A program made the position numbers and the translations under genes. Of a stretch of 45,595 bases of DNA, positions 1 to 8,167 are shown piece after piece. The notes beneath the pieces were generated by a model. That model was not told where the DNA came from. It saw only the letters and a list, made by a program, of their open reading frames with translations, and did no database searches. How positions within the stretch are numbered: the first letter of the stretch is position 1; each line of letters starts with the position of its first letter. Source of the stretch: an uncultured Collinsella sp. (GTDB lineage Bacteria; Actinomycetota; Coriobacteriia; Coriobacteriales; Coriobacteriaceae); the NCBI GenBank assembly GCA_902493375.1, contig CABUPH010000016.1:1-45595 (forward strand), given 5' to 3'.

Positions 1-991
1 GCGGGGCTCATGAAGAGAGGCTAGTTTGTGGGCGCTTTGCCTGGCGCCCACGGGAGAGGCAACGGAGTAGGGGCTACTCGTGGATGCGGGTACCGGAGAG
101 GCCGGCCATGGTCTCGGCGGCCTTGTCCAGGGCGCCGATGATGCAGGTGCGGCCCTTGCGGGAGCGGGCGAACTTGATGGCGGCGCGGACCTTGGGCTCC
201 ATGGAGCCCTTGCCGAACTGGCCCTCGTCGGCCAGGCGCTCGGCCTCGTCGGCGGTGAGGTCCTCGAGCTCCTCCTGGTTGGGCTTGCCGAAGTTGATGG
301 CGACGTGCTCGACGGCGGTCAGCAGGAACAGGACGTCGGCGTCGCAGTCCTCGGCCAGCAGCTCGCCGCCCAGGTCCTTGTCGATGACGGCGGGAACGCC
401 CTTGTAGCAGCCCTTGTTCTCGTAGTCGCGGACGACGGGGATGCCGCCGCCACCGCAGGCGATGACGATGAACTCGTTGTCGAGCAGGTTGAGGATGGAG
501 TCGGCCTCGACGATCTTCTTGGGATCGGGGGAGGCGACGACGCGACGCCAGCCGCGGCCGGAATCCTCGACGAAGACCTTGGAGGGGTCCTCGGCCATGA
601 ACTCCTTGGCCTGCTCCTCGGTGTAGAAGGGGCCGATCGGCTTGGTCGGGTTCTTGAACGCGGGATCGTCCGGGTCGCACTCGATCTGGGTGACGACGGT
701 GGCGGCGTGCCAACGCTTGTAGCGCTTGTGCATCTCGCGGCCGATGCCCTGCTGCAGGTGGTAGCCGATGTAGCCCTGGGACATGGCGCCGCACTCGGGC
801 AGCGGCATCTCGGGGGTGCCGATGGCGTCGTGGGCAGCGGCGAAGGCGTTCTGGATCATGCCGACCTGCGGGCCGTTGCCGTGGGTGATGATGATCTCGT
901 TACCCTGCTCGATGAGGCCGAGGAGAGCGTGGGCGGTGTTGCTCACGGCCTGGATCTGCTCGACGGGGTTGTTGCCGAGGGCGTTGCCGCC
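1..991. repeat. Long perfect direct repeat, copy 1 (arcC)
   Basis: By eye this stretch matches 7132-8122 base for base. It covers nearly all of arcC and runs into the right arm of the arcC terminator, where the window begins. The first difference is at 992 (G here, A at 8123) and the copies diverge fully after 1019. The true left end cannot be seen because the window starts inside the repeat. Confidence 0.9.
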
Positions 992-1036
992 GAGGGCGAC
1001 GACAATACGATCGGGCTTTCCGTACGGTTTACTCAT
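74..1036 (-). CDS. arcC: Carbamate kinase, copy 1
   Basis: Last enzyme of the arginine deiminase pathway: carbamoyl phosphate + ADP gives ATP, CO2 and NH3 in the cytoplasm. The 320-residue product has the normal family length. It shows the N-terminal VVALGGNALG nucleotide/phosphate motif, GNGPQVG, PECGAMSQGYIGYHLQQ, the glycine-rich IACGGGGIPVV, and FGKGSMEPKVRAA near the C-terminus. The ATG is preceded by GGGAAGTG at a somewhat long spacing. It is the last gene of the minus-strand carrier-arcA-arcB-arcC operon, 23 bp after arcB. The protein differs from the copy at 7205-8167 only at residue 5 (Tyr here, Leu there); the DNA is identical except for the first ~45 bp of the gene. This suggests recent duplication or gene conversion. 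Confidence 0.97.
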   Translation of the reverse strand: MSKPYGKPDRIVVALGGNALGNNPVEQIQAVSNTAHALLGLIEQGNEIIITHGNGPQVGMIQNAFAAAHDAIGTPEMPLPECGAMSQGYIGYHLQQGIGREMHKRYKRWHAATVVTQIECDPDDPAFKNPTKPIGPFYTEEQAKEFMAEDPSKVFVEDSGRGWRRVVASPDPKKIVEADSILNLLDNEFIVIACGGGGIPVVRDYENKGCYKGVPAVIDKDLGGELLAEDCDADVLFLLTAVEHVAINFGKPNQEELEDLTADEAERLADEGQFGKGSMEPKVRAAIKFARSRKGRTCIIGALDKAAETMAGLSGTRIHE

Positions 1037-1059
1037 AGTGTTCGTTCACTTCCCAGCTA

Positions 1060-2067
1060 CTAGCGAAGCGTCGCGTACATCATGGCCTTAATGGTATGCA
1101 TGCGGTTCTCGGCCTCCTGGAACACACGAGACTGCGCGCTCTCAAAGACCTCGTCGGAAACCTCCATCTCGGTCACGCCGAACTTCTCGGCAATCTCGGC
1201 GCCGATGGTGGTCTGCGTATCGTGGAAGCTCGGCAGGCAGTGCATAAAGATGGCGCCGGGGTTTGCCTTGGCCATGACCTCGGGCGTTACTCGATAGGGA
1301 GAGAGAAGATCGATTCGGCTCTTCCACAGCTCCTCAGCCTGGCCCATACCGACCCAAACGTCCGTATAGATCACGTCTGCATCCTTGACGCCCTCGTCGA
1401 TATCCTCAGTGAGCTGGATCGTGCAGCCATTCTGAGCGGCGATCTCCTGGCAGCGCTCAAGAAGCTCGGGATCGAAGTGCGTGGCGCCCTCGACATCGCC
1501 CTTGGGTCCGCAGGAGCAGAAGTTAATGCCGAGCTTGGCGCAGATAACCATCAGGGAGTCGCTGACGTTGCCCTGCTCCTTGCCCATATAGGTGAGCTTC
1601 ATGCCGCGCGTGTCGCCAAACTCCTCACGCATGGTAAGAATGTCGGCAAGGGCCTGGGTGGGATGGTACTCGTTGGTCAGACCGTTCCAGACGGGAACGC
1701 CAGCCTTGGCGGCAAGCTCCTCGACGATCGACTGGTCGGAGCCGCGATACTCAATACCGTCATACATGCGACCGAGCACGCGGGCGGTATCCTCGATGGA
1801 CTCTTTCTTGCCCATCTGCGACGAGCCGGGGTCGAGGTAGGTCACACCCATACCCAGGTCCATACCGCCGACCTCGAAGGCACAGCGCGTGCGCGTTGAG
1901 GTCTTCTCAAACAGCAGGACAATGTTCTTGCCCTCGAGAAAGCGGTGCGGATAACCGGCGCGCTTCATATCCTTGAAGTTCTTTGAGAGGTCGAGCATGT
2001 ACTCGATTTCCTCGGACGTAAAGTCAAGCAGGGTAAGAACGCTTCGACCAGAAAGATTAAGAGCCAT
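1060..2067 (-). CDS. arcB: Ornithine carbamoyltransferase (catabolic)
   Basis: Second step of the pathway: citrulline + phosphate gives ornithine + carbamoyl phosphate. The 335-residue product is of usual length. It has the carbamoyl-phosphate motif STRTR (about residue 56), the HPTQ motif (about 135) and the ornithine/catalytic HCLP motif (about 272). I chose the start MALNLSGRS because AAAGGA lies just upstream; an upstream ATG at 2127 would add 20 residues without family likeness. It lies between arcA (86-bp gap) and arcC (23-bp gap) on the same strand, so cotranscription is likely. Its place in the operon points to the catabolic rather than biosynthetic enzyme. Confidence 0.97.
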   Translation of the reverse strand: MALNLSGRSVLTLLDFTSEEIEYMLDLSKNFKDMKRAGYPHRFLEGKNIVLLFEKTSTRTRCAFEVGGMDLGMGVTYLDPGSSQMGKKESIEDTARVLGRMYDGIEYRGSDQSIVEELAAKAGVPVWNGLTNEYHPTQALADILTMREEFGDTRGMKLTYMGKEQGNVSDSLMVICAKLGINFCSCGPKGDVEGATHFDPELLERCQEIAAQNGCTIQLTEDIDEGVKDADVIYTDVWVGMGQAEELWKSRIDLLSPYRVTPEVMAKANPGAIFMHCLPSFHDTQTTIGAEIAEKFGVTEMEVSDEVFESAQSRVFQEAENRMHTIKAMMYATLR

Positions 2068-2153
2068 GATTTGAGTCCTTTCGGTTGTTGGAACACACAA
2101 GGAGGGATGGGCGGCGCAGACGCACACGCGCCGCCCAGATACGCTAACGCTGA

Positions 2154-3398
2154 CTAGATTTCCTCACGCCAGAACGGCATGGTCATGCAGCGCGGGCCGC
2201 CGCGACCGCGAGAAAGCTCCTCGGAGGGGGCGACGAGCAGCTCGATGCCGGCCTTGTAAAGAGCATCGTTGGTGACAACGTTGCGCTCATACACGCAGAC
2301 CTTGCCCGGTGCGACCGCAAGAGTGTTGGAACCATCGTTCCACTGCTCACGGGAAGCCTCGATCGGATCGCCACCACCGCACTCAATCATGGTGATGTGG
2401 TCCATACCCGTCGCAAGCTCGAGAATATGCTGCAGGGTGCCCTCGAGCTCCTCGATATGCACCTCCCCCTCCGAATCGCCCTTGGTCAGGCGGTAGGCAC
2501 GAAGCGTCTGGTAGATGCCGGGATAGACCGTGAACTTATCGCGATCGACCTGCGTGCAAACGGTGTCGAGATGCATGTAGGCATAGCCGTGCGGAATCTT
2601 GATGGCATAGATGTTCTCGATTTCGGCCTCATCAGAACCCCAGAACATATTCTTGGCGAGCTCATCGATGGCCGCAGTCTGGGTACGCTCGGAAATACCG
2701 ATGGCGAGCGTCTTGGCGTTGATGTTGAGAATATCGCCACCCTCGATATGCCACTCGCTATTGTGGTCGTACCAGATGGGGCTACCGGCGTAATCGGGAT
2801 GGTTGCGGAGCACCGTTTCGTAGAAGATTACCTCGCGATTGCGCTGATTCCAGTACATGCGGTTCATGGTAGCGCCCTTGCCCACGACAGCCAGGGGATC
2901 ACGGGAGAAATACGAGGCGGGCATGGGGAAGAGGACCATGTCGTCGCCCTTCAGCTCATCGCCGTCCAAGCTGGCAAGAGAGCCGCCGACATGCGGGATC
3001 TCGAGGTCGCGCACATACAGTCCGCCCATAGCCGTGAGGACAAATTCCTTGTTGTCCTTAATCGAATCAAGCTTCTCGACAACGGCCTGGCGAAGGGCCG
3101 CGTTGGAGATGCCGGACTCACCCATGAACTTCGTCATGAACTCTGCGCGAGTGCCCTCGACTTTGTCAAACGTCTCAGCGAGCAGCTCTTCCATATAGAC
3201 GACCTCGGCGCCAGCGCCGCGAAGAAGGTCGGTAAACTGATCGTGCTCTTTCTGGGCATAGTCCAGATAGAACGCGTCGTGAATCCAAACGCGGTCGAAA
3301 TCCTCCGCCTTCATGTTTACAAGATCCATACCGGGGCGATGGACGCACACCTTCTTGAGGGCGCCAATCTCGCTATGAACGTTCAGTCCTTTGTTCAT
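2154..3398 (-). CDS. arcA: Arginine deiminase (canonical)
   Basis: First step: L-arginine + water gives citrulline + NH3. The 414-residue protein has all the expected catalytic segments: FSRDP with the substrate-binding Asp, HIEGGD with the catalytic Glu, MHLDT with catalytic His and Asp, and the C-terminal loop RGRGGPRCM carrying the catalytic Cys and, five residues before it, the conserved gate Arg. The start ATG follows GAGAAAGAAGGATAGAG, a good ribosome binding site. It lies 42 bp downstream of the carrier gene and upstream of arcB. A divergent paralogue is at 5155-6405. Confidence 0.97.
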   Translation of the reverse strand: MNKGLNVHSEIGALKKVCVHRPGMDLVNMKAEDFDRVWIHDAFYLDYAQKEHDQFTDLLRGAGAEVVYMEELLAETFDKVEGTRAEFMTKFMGESGISNAALRQAVVEKLDSIKDNKEFVLTAMGGLYVRDLEIPHVGGSLASLDGDELKGDDMVLFPMPASYFSRDPLAVVGKGATMNRMYWNQRNREVIFYETVLRNHPDYAGSPIWYDHNSEWHIEGGDILNINAKTLAIGISERTQTAAIDELAKNMFWGSDEAEIENIYAIKIPHGYAYMHLDTVCTQVDRDKFTVYPGIYQTLRAYRLTKGDSEGEVHIEELEGTLQHILELATGMDHITMIECGGGDPIEASREQWNDGSNTLAVAPGKVCVYERNVVTNDALYKAGIELLVAPSEELSRGRGGPRCMTMPFWREEI

Positions 3399-3440
3399 CT
3401 CTATCCTTCTTTCTCACAACTTGTATGTGGGGTTTTGCAT

Positions 3441-4877
3441 TTACGGCAGGGGGATAAGACCCGAAACCGCAGTGAATGCCATGCAGATAACGCTTACGAC
3501 CAGGAAGAATTTCCAAGCGACCTTCCACCACTGGCCAAGCGGAATCTTACAGACACCAAGACCGGCAACGAGCATCGCGCTTGTCGGCGAAATGAGAGAC
3601 ATGGCAGCACTGCCCATGGAAAGGCCGGTAACTGCAGCCTCGGGGTTTAAGCCCATCAGCTCAACAAGCGGGCCGAAAATGGGAATCGTAAGAGCAGCGA
3701 TGCCCGAGGAGCTCGGAACGAGGATCGACAGAAGGTTATCCACGACGTAGAGAATGCTCGTAAAGATAACTGCCGGAACTCCAGAGAGAGCCGTGGCGAG
3801 CGTGTTGAGAATCGTATCGATGATGAGGCCGTCATTGGCGATTACGAGGATTCCGCGGGCGAGGCCAACAACGATGGCAGAGAACGCGAAGTCTGCAATT
3901 CCCTTAACGAACTCGCCAGCGATCTCCTTCTCATTCATCCCGGAAACAACACCCGAAAGAAGGGCCATAGCCAAGAAAATCGCAGAGATTTCGTTCATGT
4001 ACCAGCCCTGGGCCACCAGACCCCAAATGATGGCGGCAAGTCCAAGCACGAAAATAACCATAACGGCTTTCTGCCTACCGGTGAACTCGCTATCGAGGAG
4101 ATTCTCGTCCGCACCAAACTCTTTGCGCTTCTCGATATCATCGTGGAAAGCTGGGGATGCCTCGGGATTCTTCTTAACCTTGAGGGCATACATCACAACC
4201 CATGCGATGGCAACTGCAGTGAGCACGACAAGGGCGATAGTACGCAACCAAAGCTGGGGGTTGCCCTGGATACCGAGGATGCCCTGGGAAATCAGGACGT
4301 TGAACGGGTTTACGGTAGATGCGATGTATCCGATACGGGCACCCACAAACACCGTCATGAACGCTGTAATTGAGTCGAAGCCCATGGCCATCATGATCGG
4401 CATAAGAATCGCAAAGAACGGAAGCGTCTCCTCTGCCATACCAAAGGTGCTGCCGCCCAAAGCAAAAAGCACCATTAGGATCGGAATGATGAGGACGTCC
4501 TTGCTCTTGAACTTCTTCACCACTCGGGCGACGCCGCTCGTGATGGCTCCGGTCGCCGTGATGACCTGGAAGGAACCTCCCACGATCATAATGAATGCAA
4601 CGACCTCGACCGCTTGCTGGATGCCGATCGCAGGGGCCTCAAGTACTTCGAAGATGCCTTGGCGAAGATCGACCTCGTTGCCGTCCTCGTCCGTATAGAC
4701 CTTATCGACAGGCTCATAGGTGCCCGAGACCGTTACCTCGCGACCGTTAACCTCCTGGCGCTCAAACGAACCCGAAGGCACGACCCAGGTCAGAACGGCA
4801 AATACGGCCATCAAGACGAGAATGATGGTGTACACGTGCGGGACTCGAAGAGTGCGCTTCTTTTCTGTCTCTGCCAT
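3441..4877 (-). CDS. YfcC/DcuC-type carrier, probable arginine-ornithine antiporter
   Basis: A 478-residue integral membrane protein of the C4-dicarboxylate anaerobic carrier/YfcC superfamily. About a dozen hydrophobic segments are visible, starting with VYTIILVLMAVFAVLTWVVP, and an extracytoplasmic stretch after the first helix. The conserved GGSTFGMAEETLPFF and LVPSSSGIAALTIPIFGPL segments are present. The ATG has a strong AAGGAGGAGAG site. As first gene of the arc operon it very likely does the job of ArcD, exchanging arginine for ornithine, as DcuC-like carriers do in streptococcal arc loci. The substrate is inferred from context; the fold class is clear. Confidence 0.85.
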   Translation of the reverse strand: MAETEKKRTLRVPHVYTIILVLMAVFAVLTWVVPSGSFERQEVNGREVTVSGTYEPVDKVYTDEDGNEVDLRQGIFEVLEAPAIGIQQAVEVVAFIMIVGGSFQVITATGAITSGVARVVKKFKSKDVLIIPILMVLFALGGSTFGMAEETLPFFAILMPIMMAMGFDSITAFMTVFVGARIGYIASTVNPFNVLISQGILGIQGNPQLWLRTIALVVLTAVAIAWVVMYALKVKKNPEASPAFHDDIEKRKEFGADENLLDSEFTGRQKAVMVIFVLGLAAIIWGLVAQGWYMNEISAIFLAMALLSGVVSGMNEKEIAGEFVKGIADFAFSAIVVGLARGILVIANDGLIIDTILNTLATALSGVPAVIFTSILYVVDNLLSILVPSSSGIAALTIPIFGPLVELMGLNPEAAVTGLSMGSAAMSLISPTSAMLVAGLGVCKIPLGQWWKVAWKFFLVVSVICMAFTAVSGLIPLP

Positions 4878-5154
4878 CTCTCCTCCTTAATTCAGGGGTT
4901 TTTCGTTGCCGGCAAAGCCATTGTGTCATCGCGCAAAACACCCTTCCGTCTCTTCGCCCGCCAACGAAGCGCATCGACCCGTAAACGGATTCCAGATTGA
5001 TGTAATTCGTCAATTGTCTCTTTAAATAGATGTTTAACATCAATTACTAGCCTTGTTCATGCCATTCTCCTGTGACAAATATGATGTAAATTGAATCAAT
5101 CTCGTAATGTGCCACTATGGAAGCAATCAATACTCATCGCCAAAGCGAGGTCTT
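4878..5154. promoter_or_regulatory. Divergent arc control region with three TGATGT motifs
   Basis: AT-rich DNA between the two divergent arc operons. A motif of the form (T/A)TGATGTWAAWT occurs three times: TTGATGTAATTC at 4997-5008, TTGATGTTAAAC on the minus strand at 5032-5043, and ATGATGTAAATT at 5081-5092. The second is part of a perfect 13-bp palindrome, GATGTTTAACATC (5029-5041). A minus-strand TTGACG (5008-5013) could be the -35 of the arcDABC operon. The motifs could bind ArgR or the XRE/S24-like regulator of the neighbouring operon; they do not match the classic ARG box well. Confidence 0.5.
5091..5118 (+). promoter_or_regulatory. Candidate promoter of the second arcA operon
   Basis: TTGAAT (5091-5096), a 16-bp spacer and CACTAT (5113-5118). 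Transcription would begin near 5125, downstream of the possible ATG at 5107. This supports the start at 5155. The third TGATGT motif overlaps the -35. Confidence 0.4.
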
Positions 5155-6405
5155 ATGTCCGCACTACATGTTCAAAACGAAATAGGAAAGCTAAAAAAGG
5201 CCCTCCTGCACTGCCCCGGCTCCGAAACGCGCAATTACCCCGACGGGCAGTTCAATCAAGTCTTTACGCTACGCCCGTCTAGCAGCTCATTCGATCTTGA
5301 AAAGGCTCTCAAGGAGCATCATGCTTACTCGGCGATGCTCGAGCGCGAAGGAGTAGAGATTCTCTATCTTGAAAACCTTCTTACCGAAGCCCTTGATGCG
5401 ACAGACCAAGCGCGTCGCTCCTTTATCGATAGCTTCATTAGAGAATGCGGCGCGTGCGGCATTGAGCTCGAGTCCGCTATTCGCGATTACCTCGAGCACA
5501 TCGAGGGCTCCCGCGCTCTGGCCCAAGCGGCCGTCAACGGCATCCGTTATTCCCAGGTCTTTGACACGGATAAAGAGATGTTCAGCCTCGCAAAACTGAC
5601 AGGAGACGCATATTCGCCTGACGACCTTCTCGTAGGCCCCCTTAACACCATGTGGTTCACGCGCGATCCGGCGAGCGTCATCGGCGAAGGTGTCACGCTC
5701 AACCATATGTACTGGTCAGAGCGCAACCGTGAGGTTATCGCCTACAAAACGATTTTTAGCTATCACCCGGATTTCCGCGAGATCCCTCAGTTCTTCAAGC
5801 ATGAATCGACTTACCACATTGAAGGCGGCGACCTGCACAACCTCAATAGCGAGAACGTTGCCGTTGGTATATCCCAACGAACCGAGCCGGCAGCGATAGA
5901 TACCCTAGCAAATAACTTGCTCTGGGATGAGCGCTCAACTATTGAGTCCGTATGGGCCATTCAGGTTCCCTACGATGATCTCTGCATTCATCTCGACACA
6001 TACTTCACTCGTGTTGGCTACGAGACATTCCTCGTAGCCCGGGAGCTTCTCGATCAAGCGCGAGTCTACCGCATTACACGGGGCAGATCGGAAAGGACAA
6101 CCCGGGCGCGCCATGTCGAAGGTGGGCTGAAAGAAGCCTTGAGATTAGCCCTGGGTTCAAGCTCGCTGCAATTCATCCCTTGCGGCGGTTCAAATCCCGG
6201 AGCGGCGGAGGTCGAAAGAACCAACAATGCCATAAGCACCCTTTGCCTGGAGCCCGGCAAGGTCTGCGTATACGAAGAGAACGCCGAGACTAACAAAGCA
6301 CTGGAGCAGGCGGGCATTGAACTTGTGCCCATCTCTATCTTTGAGCTGACAAACGGCTTTGGCGGCCCCAGCTGCCTCTGCCTTCCCCTCGTCCGCGCTT
6401 CATAA
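5155..6405 (+). CDS. Arginine deiminase paralogue with altered active-site loop
   Basis: A 416-residue member of the arginine deiminase family. The catalytic segments WFTRDP, HIEGGD, CIHLDT and the C-terminal Cys in FGGPSCLC are present. The residue five before that Cys, Arg in the canonical enzyme (RGGPRC at the other locus), is Phe here, and the Arg just before the Cys is Ser. That Arg sits in the loop that closes over the substrate, so substrate choice or rate may differ. I chose the ATG at 5155 (MSALHVQNEIGKLKK) because family members begin there and GAGG lies just upstream; the ATG at 5107 would lie before the likely transcript start. It is followed after 1 bp by a regulator gene. It could be a true second deiminase, an enzyme for a related guanidino compound, or a sensor. 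Confidence 0.88.
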   Translation: MSALHVQNEIGKLKKALLHCPGSETRNYPDGQFNQVFTLRPSSSSFDLEKALKEHHAYSAMLEREGVEILYLENLLTEALDATDQARRSFIDSFIRECGACGIELESAIRDYLEHIEGSRALAQAAVNGIRYSQVFDTDKEMFSLAKLTGDAYSPDDLLVGPLNTMWFTRDPASVIGEGVTLNHMYWSERNREVIAYKTIFSYHPDFREIPQFFKHESTYHIEGGDLHNLNSENVAVGISQRTEPAAIDTLANNLLWDERSTIESVWAIQVPYDDLCIHLDTYFTRVGYETFLVARELLDQARVYRITRGRSERTTRARHVEGGLKEALRLALGSSSLQFIPCGGSNPGAAEVERTNNAISTLCLEPGKVCVYEENAETNKALEQAGIELVPISIFELTNGFGGPSCLCLPLVRAS

Positions 6406-6406
6406 C

Positions 6407-7057
6407 ATGGGAACGGGTCAAAACATAAAGGCTCTTCGCAAGCGCGAGCAGCTCACGCAAGAGGAGTTCGCGGCACTCATCGGCGTCTCCAAAGAAACGG
6501 TATGCCGTTGGGAAAAGGACCGCTATGCCATCCGCCGGTCAACATTGCTCAAGATCGTATCGAAATTCAATCTGCCGCTCGACGATCTCACATCTGAAAC
6601 CGCAGGGCTTGCCGCAAAGCTCGACTACGAGGGGCAGAAGCGGAAATCCAAGGAAACTACTACTGACTCCCTTTGCGATGTATTTAAAATCCAGATGAAT
6701 GGAGGCAGAACGGGACTTAAGCAGACCGGAACAACGGCGCTCCCCTCATCCGTATTCAAAAACCATCGCGGGTGCTTTTTTGTTCAAATGGACACATCTG
6801 CCATGTCCAAATGCTATCCGATAGGATCCCTTCTCCTGGTGGACCCCAACCTGAAACCCTGGAACGGATGCTCCGTCATCGCCTTGGCCGATAATTCCAG
6901 AATGGTCATACGGCGATATAGCACCGGCACGAACACAGTGATGCTGTCATCCTACTCATATCGCACGTCGGAACCGGATATTGTGCTGGACAAACGCCGA
7001 ATCAGGATTCTCGGAGTCATCGTCTGGTTTCAGGCATCCCATGACCTGAGCATCTAA
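6407..7057 (+). CDS. XRE-family regulator with S24/LexA-like C-terminal domain
   Basis: 216 residues. Residues about 5-60 form an XRE helix-turn-helix (IKALRKREQLTQEEFAALIG, then VSKETVCRWEKDRYAIRRSTL). The C-terminal half resembles the LexA/CI S24 fold: MDTSAM where a catalytic Ser would be, then PIGSLLLVDP, and MVIRRYSTG where LexA-type proteins have VKRL. The catalytic Lys is therefore not obvious, and the domain may only sense or dimerise. The ATG lies 1 bp after the arcA2 stop with no clear Shine-Dalgarno, so translation is probably coupled. The obvious candidate target is the divergent arc region at 4878-5154. Confidence 0.85.
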   Translation: MGTGQNIKALRKREQLTQEEFAALIGVSKETVCRWEKDRYAIRRSTLLKIVSKFNLPLDDLTSETAGLAAKLDYEGQKRKSKETTTDSLCDVFKIQMNGGRTGLKQTGTTALPSSVFKNHRGCFFVQMDTSAMSKCYPIGSLLLVDPNLKPWNGCSVIALADNSRMVIRRYSTGTNTVMLSSYSYRTSEPDIVLDKRRIRILGVIVWFQASHDLSI

Positions 7058-7110
7058 TCAGATTGGCTCTTATTCGCCTTCCTCATTTGCTCGCGCTCCA
7101 AACAGCAAAA

Positions 7111-7138
7111 GCCCCGCAGTCGGAGCGGACTGCGGGGC
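7111..7138 (-). terminator. Rho-independent terminator of arcC copy 2
   Basis: Eleven-bp GC-rich stem (GCCCCGCAGTC with its complement), 6-nt loop, followed on the minus strand by TTTTGCTGTTT. It lies 66 bp after the arcC stop. The right arm is also the first bases of the window, so copy 1 probably had the same terminator. Confidence 0.85.
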
Positions 7139-8122
7139 TCATGAAGAGAGGCTAGTTTGTGGGCGCTTTGCCTGGCGCCCACGGGAGAGGCAACGGAGTA
7201 GGGGCTACTCGTGGATGCGGGTACCGGAGAGGCCGGCCATGGTCTCGGCGGCCTTGTCCAGGGCGCCGATGATGCAGGTGCGGCCCTTGCGGGAGCGGGC
7301 GAACTTGATGGCGGCGCGGACCTTGGGCTCCATGGAGCCCTTGCCGAACTGGCCCTCGTCGGCCAGGCGCTCGGCCTCGTCGGCGGTGAGGTCCTCGAGC
7401 TCCTCCTGGTTGGGCTTGCCGAAGTTGATGGCGACGTGCTCGACGGCGGTCAGCAGGAACAGGACGTCGGCGTCGCAGTCCTCGGCCAGCAGCTCGCCGC
7501 CCAGGTCCTTGTCGATGACGGCGGGAACGCCCTTGTAGCAGCCCTTGTTCTCGTAGTCGCGGACGACGGGGATGCCGCCGCCACCGCAGGCGATGACGAT
7601 GAACTCGTTGTCGAGCAGGTTGAGGATGGAGTCGGCCTCGACGATCTTCTTGGGATCGGGGGAGGCGACGACGCGACGCCAGCCGCGGCCGGAATCCTCG
7701 ACGAAGACCTTGGAGGGGTCCTCGGCCATGAACTCCTTGGCCTGCTCCTCGGTGTAGAAGGGGCCGATCGGCTTGGTCGGGTTCTTGAACGCGGGATCGT
7801 CCGGGTCGCACTCGATCTGGGTGACGACGGTGGCGGCGTGCCAACGCTTGTAGCGCTTGTGCATCTCGCGGCCGATGCCCTGCTGCAGGTGGTAGCCGAT
7901 GTAGCCCTGGGACATGGCGCCGCACTCGGGCAGCGGCATCTCGGGGGTGCCGATGGCGTCGTGGGCAGCGGCGAAGGCGTTCTGGATCATGCCGACCTGC
8001 GGGCCGTTGCCGTGGGTGATGATGATCTCGTTACCCTGCTCGATGAGGCCGAGGAGAGCGTGGGCGGTGTTGCTCACGGCCTGGATCTGCTCGACGGGGT
8101 TGTTGCCGAGGGCGTTGCCGCC
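7132..8122. repeat. Long perfect direct repeat, copy 2 (arcC)
   Basis: Partner of 1-991 with a constant offset of 7131 bp. No difference was found by eye across 991 bp, including third codon positions and the non-coding tail. Confidence 0.9.
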
Positions 8123-8167
8123 AAGGGCGACGACAATACGATCGGGCTTGCCAAGAGGCTTAGACAT
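7205..8167 (-). CDS. arcC: Carbamate kinase, copy 2
   Basis: A 320-residue enzyme that differs from copy 1 only at residue 5 (MSKPLGKPD). It makes ATP from carbamoyl phosphate. The start is the ATG at 8167, preceded by GAAAGGA at good spacing; an upstream ATG at 8203 has no such site. Unlike copy 1 it stands alone, convergent to the regulator gene, with its own AT-rich upstream region and terminator. It can therefore be expressed apart from arcA and arcB, for instance to use carbamoyl phosphate from another source. This copy, with complete flanks, may be the donor of the repeat. Confidence 0.97.
   Translation of the reverse strand: MSKPLGKPDRIVVALGGNALGNNPVEQIQAVSNTAHALLGLIEQGNEIIITHGNGPQVGMIQNAFAAAHDAIGTPEMPLPECGAMSQGYIGYHLQQGIGREMHKRYKRWHAATVVTQIECDPDDPAFKNPTKPIGPFYTEEQAKEFMAEDPSKVFVEDSGRGWRRVVASPDPKKIVEADSILNLLDNEFIVIACGGGGIPVVRDYENKGCYKGVPAVIDKDLGGELLAEDCDADVLFLLTAVEHVAINFGKPNQEELEDLTADEAERLADEGQFGKGSMEPKVRAAIKFARSRKGRTCIIGALDKAAETMAGLSGTRIHE

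Noticed and set aside
4997..5013. TTGATGTAATTCGTCAA as an FNR or CRP site
   Set aside because: The spacing between half-sites is too long for TTGAT-N4-ATCAA.
5107..5154. The upstream ATG of the second arcA
   Set aside because: It lies at or before the likely -10 box, and the added residues do not fit the family.
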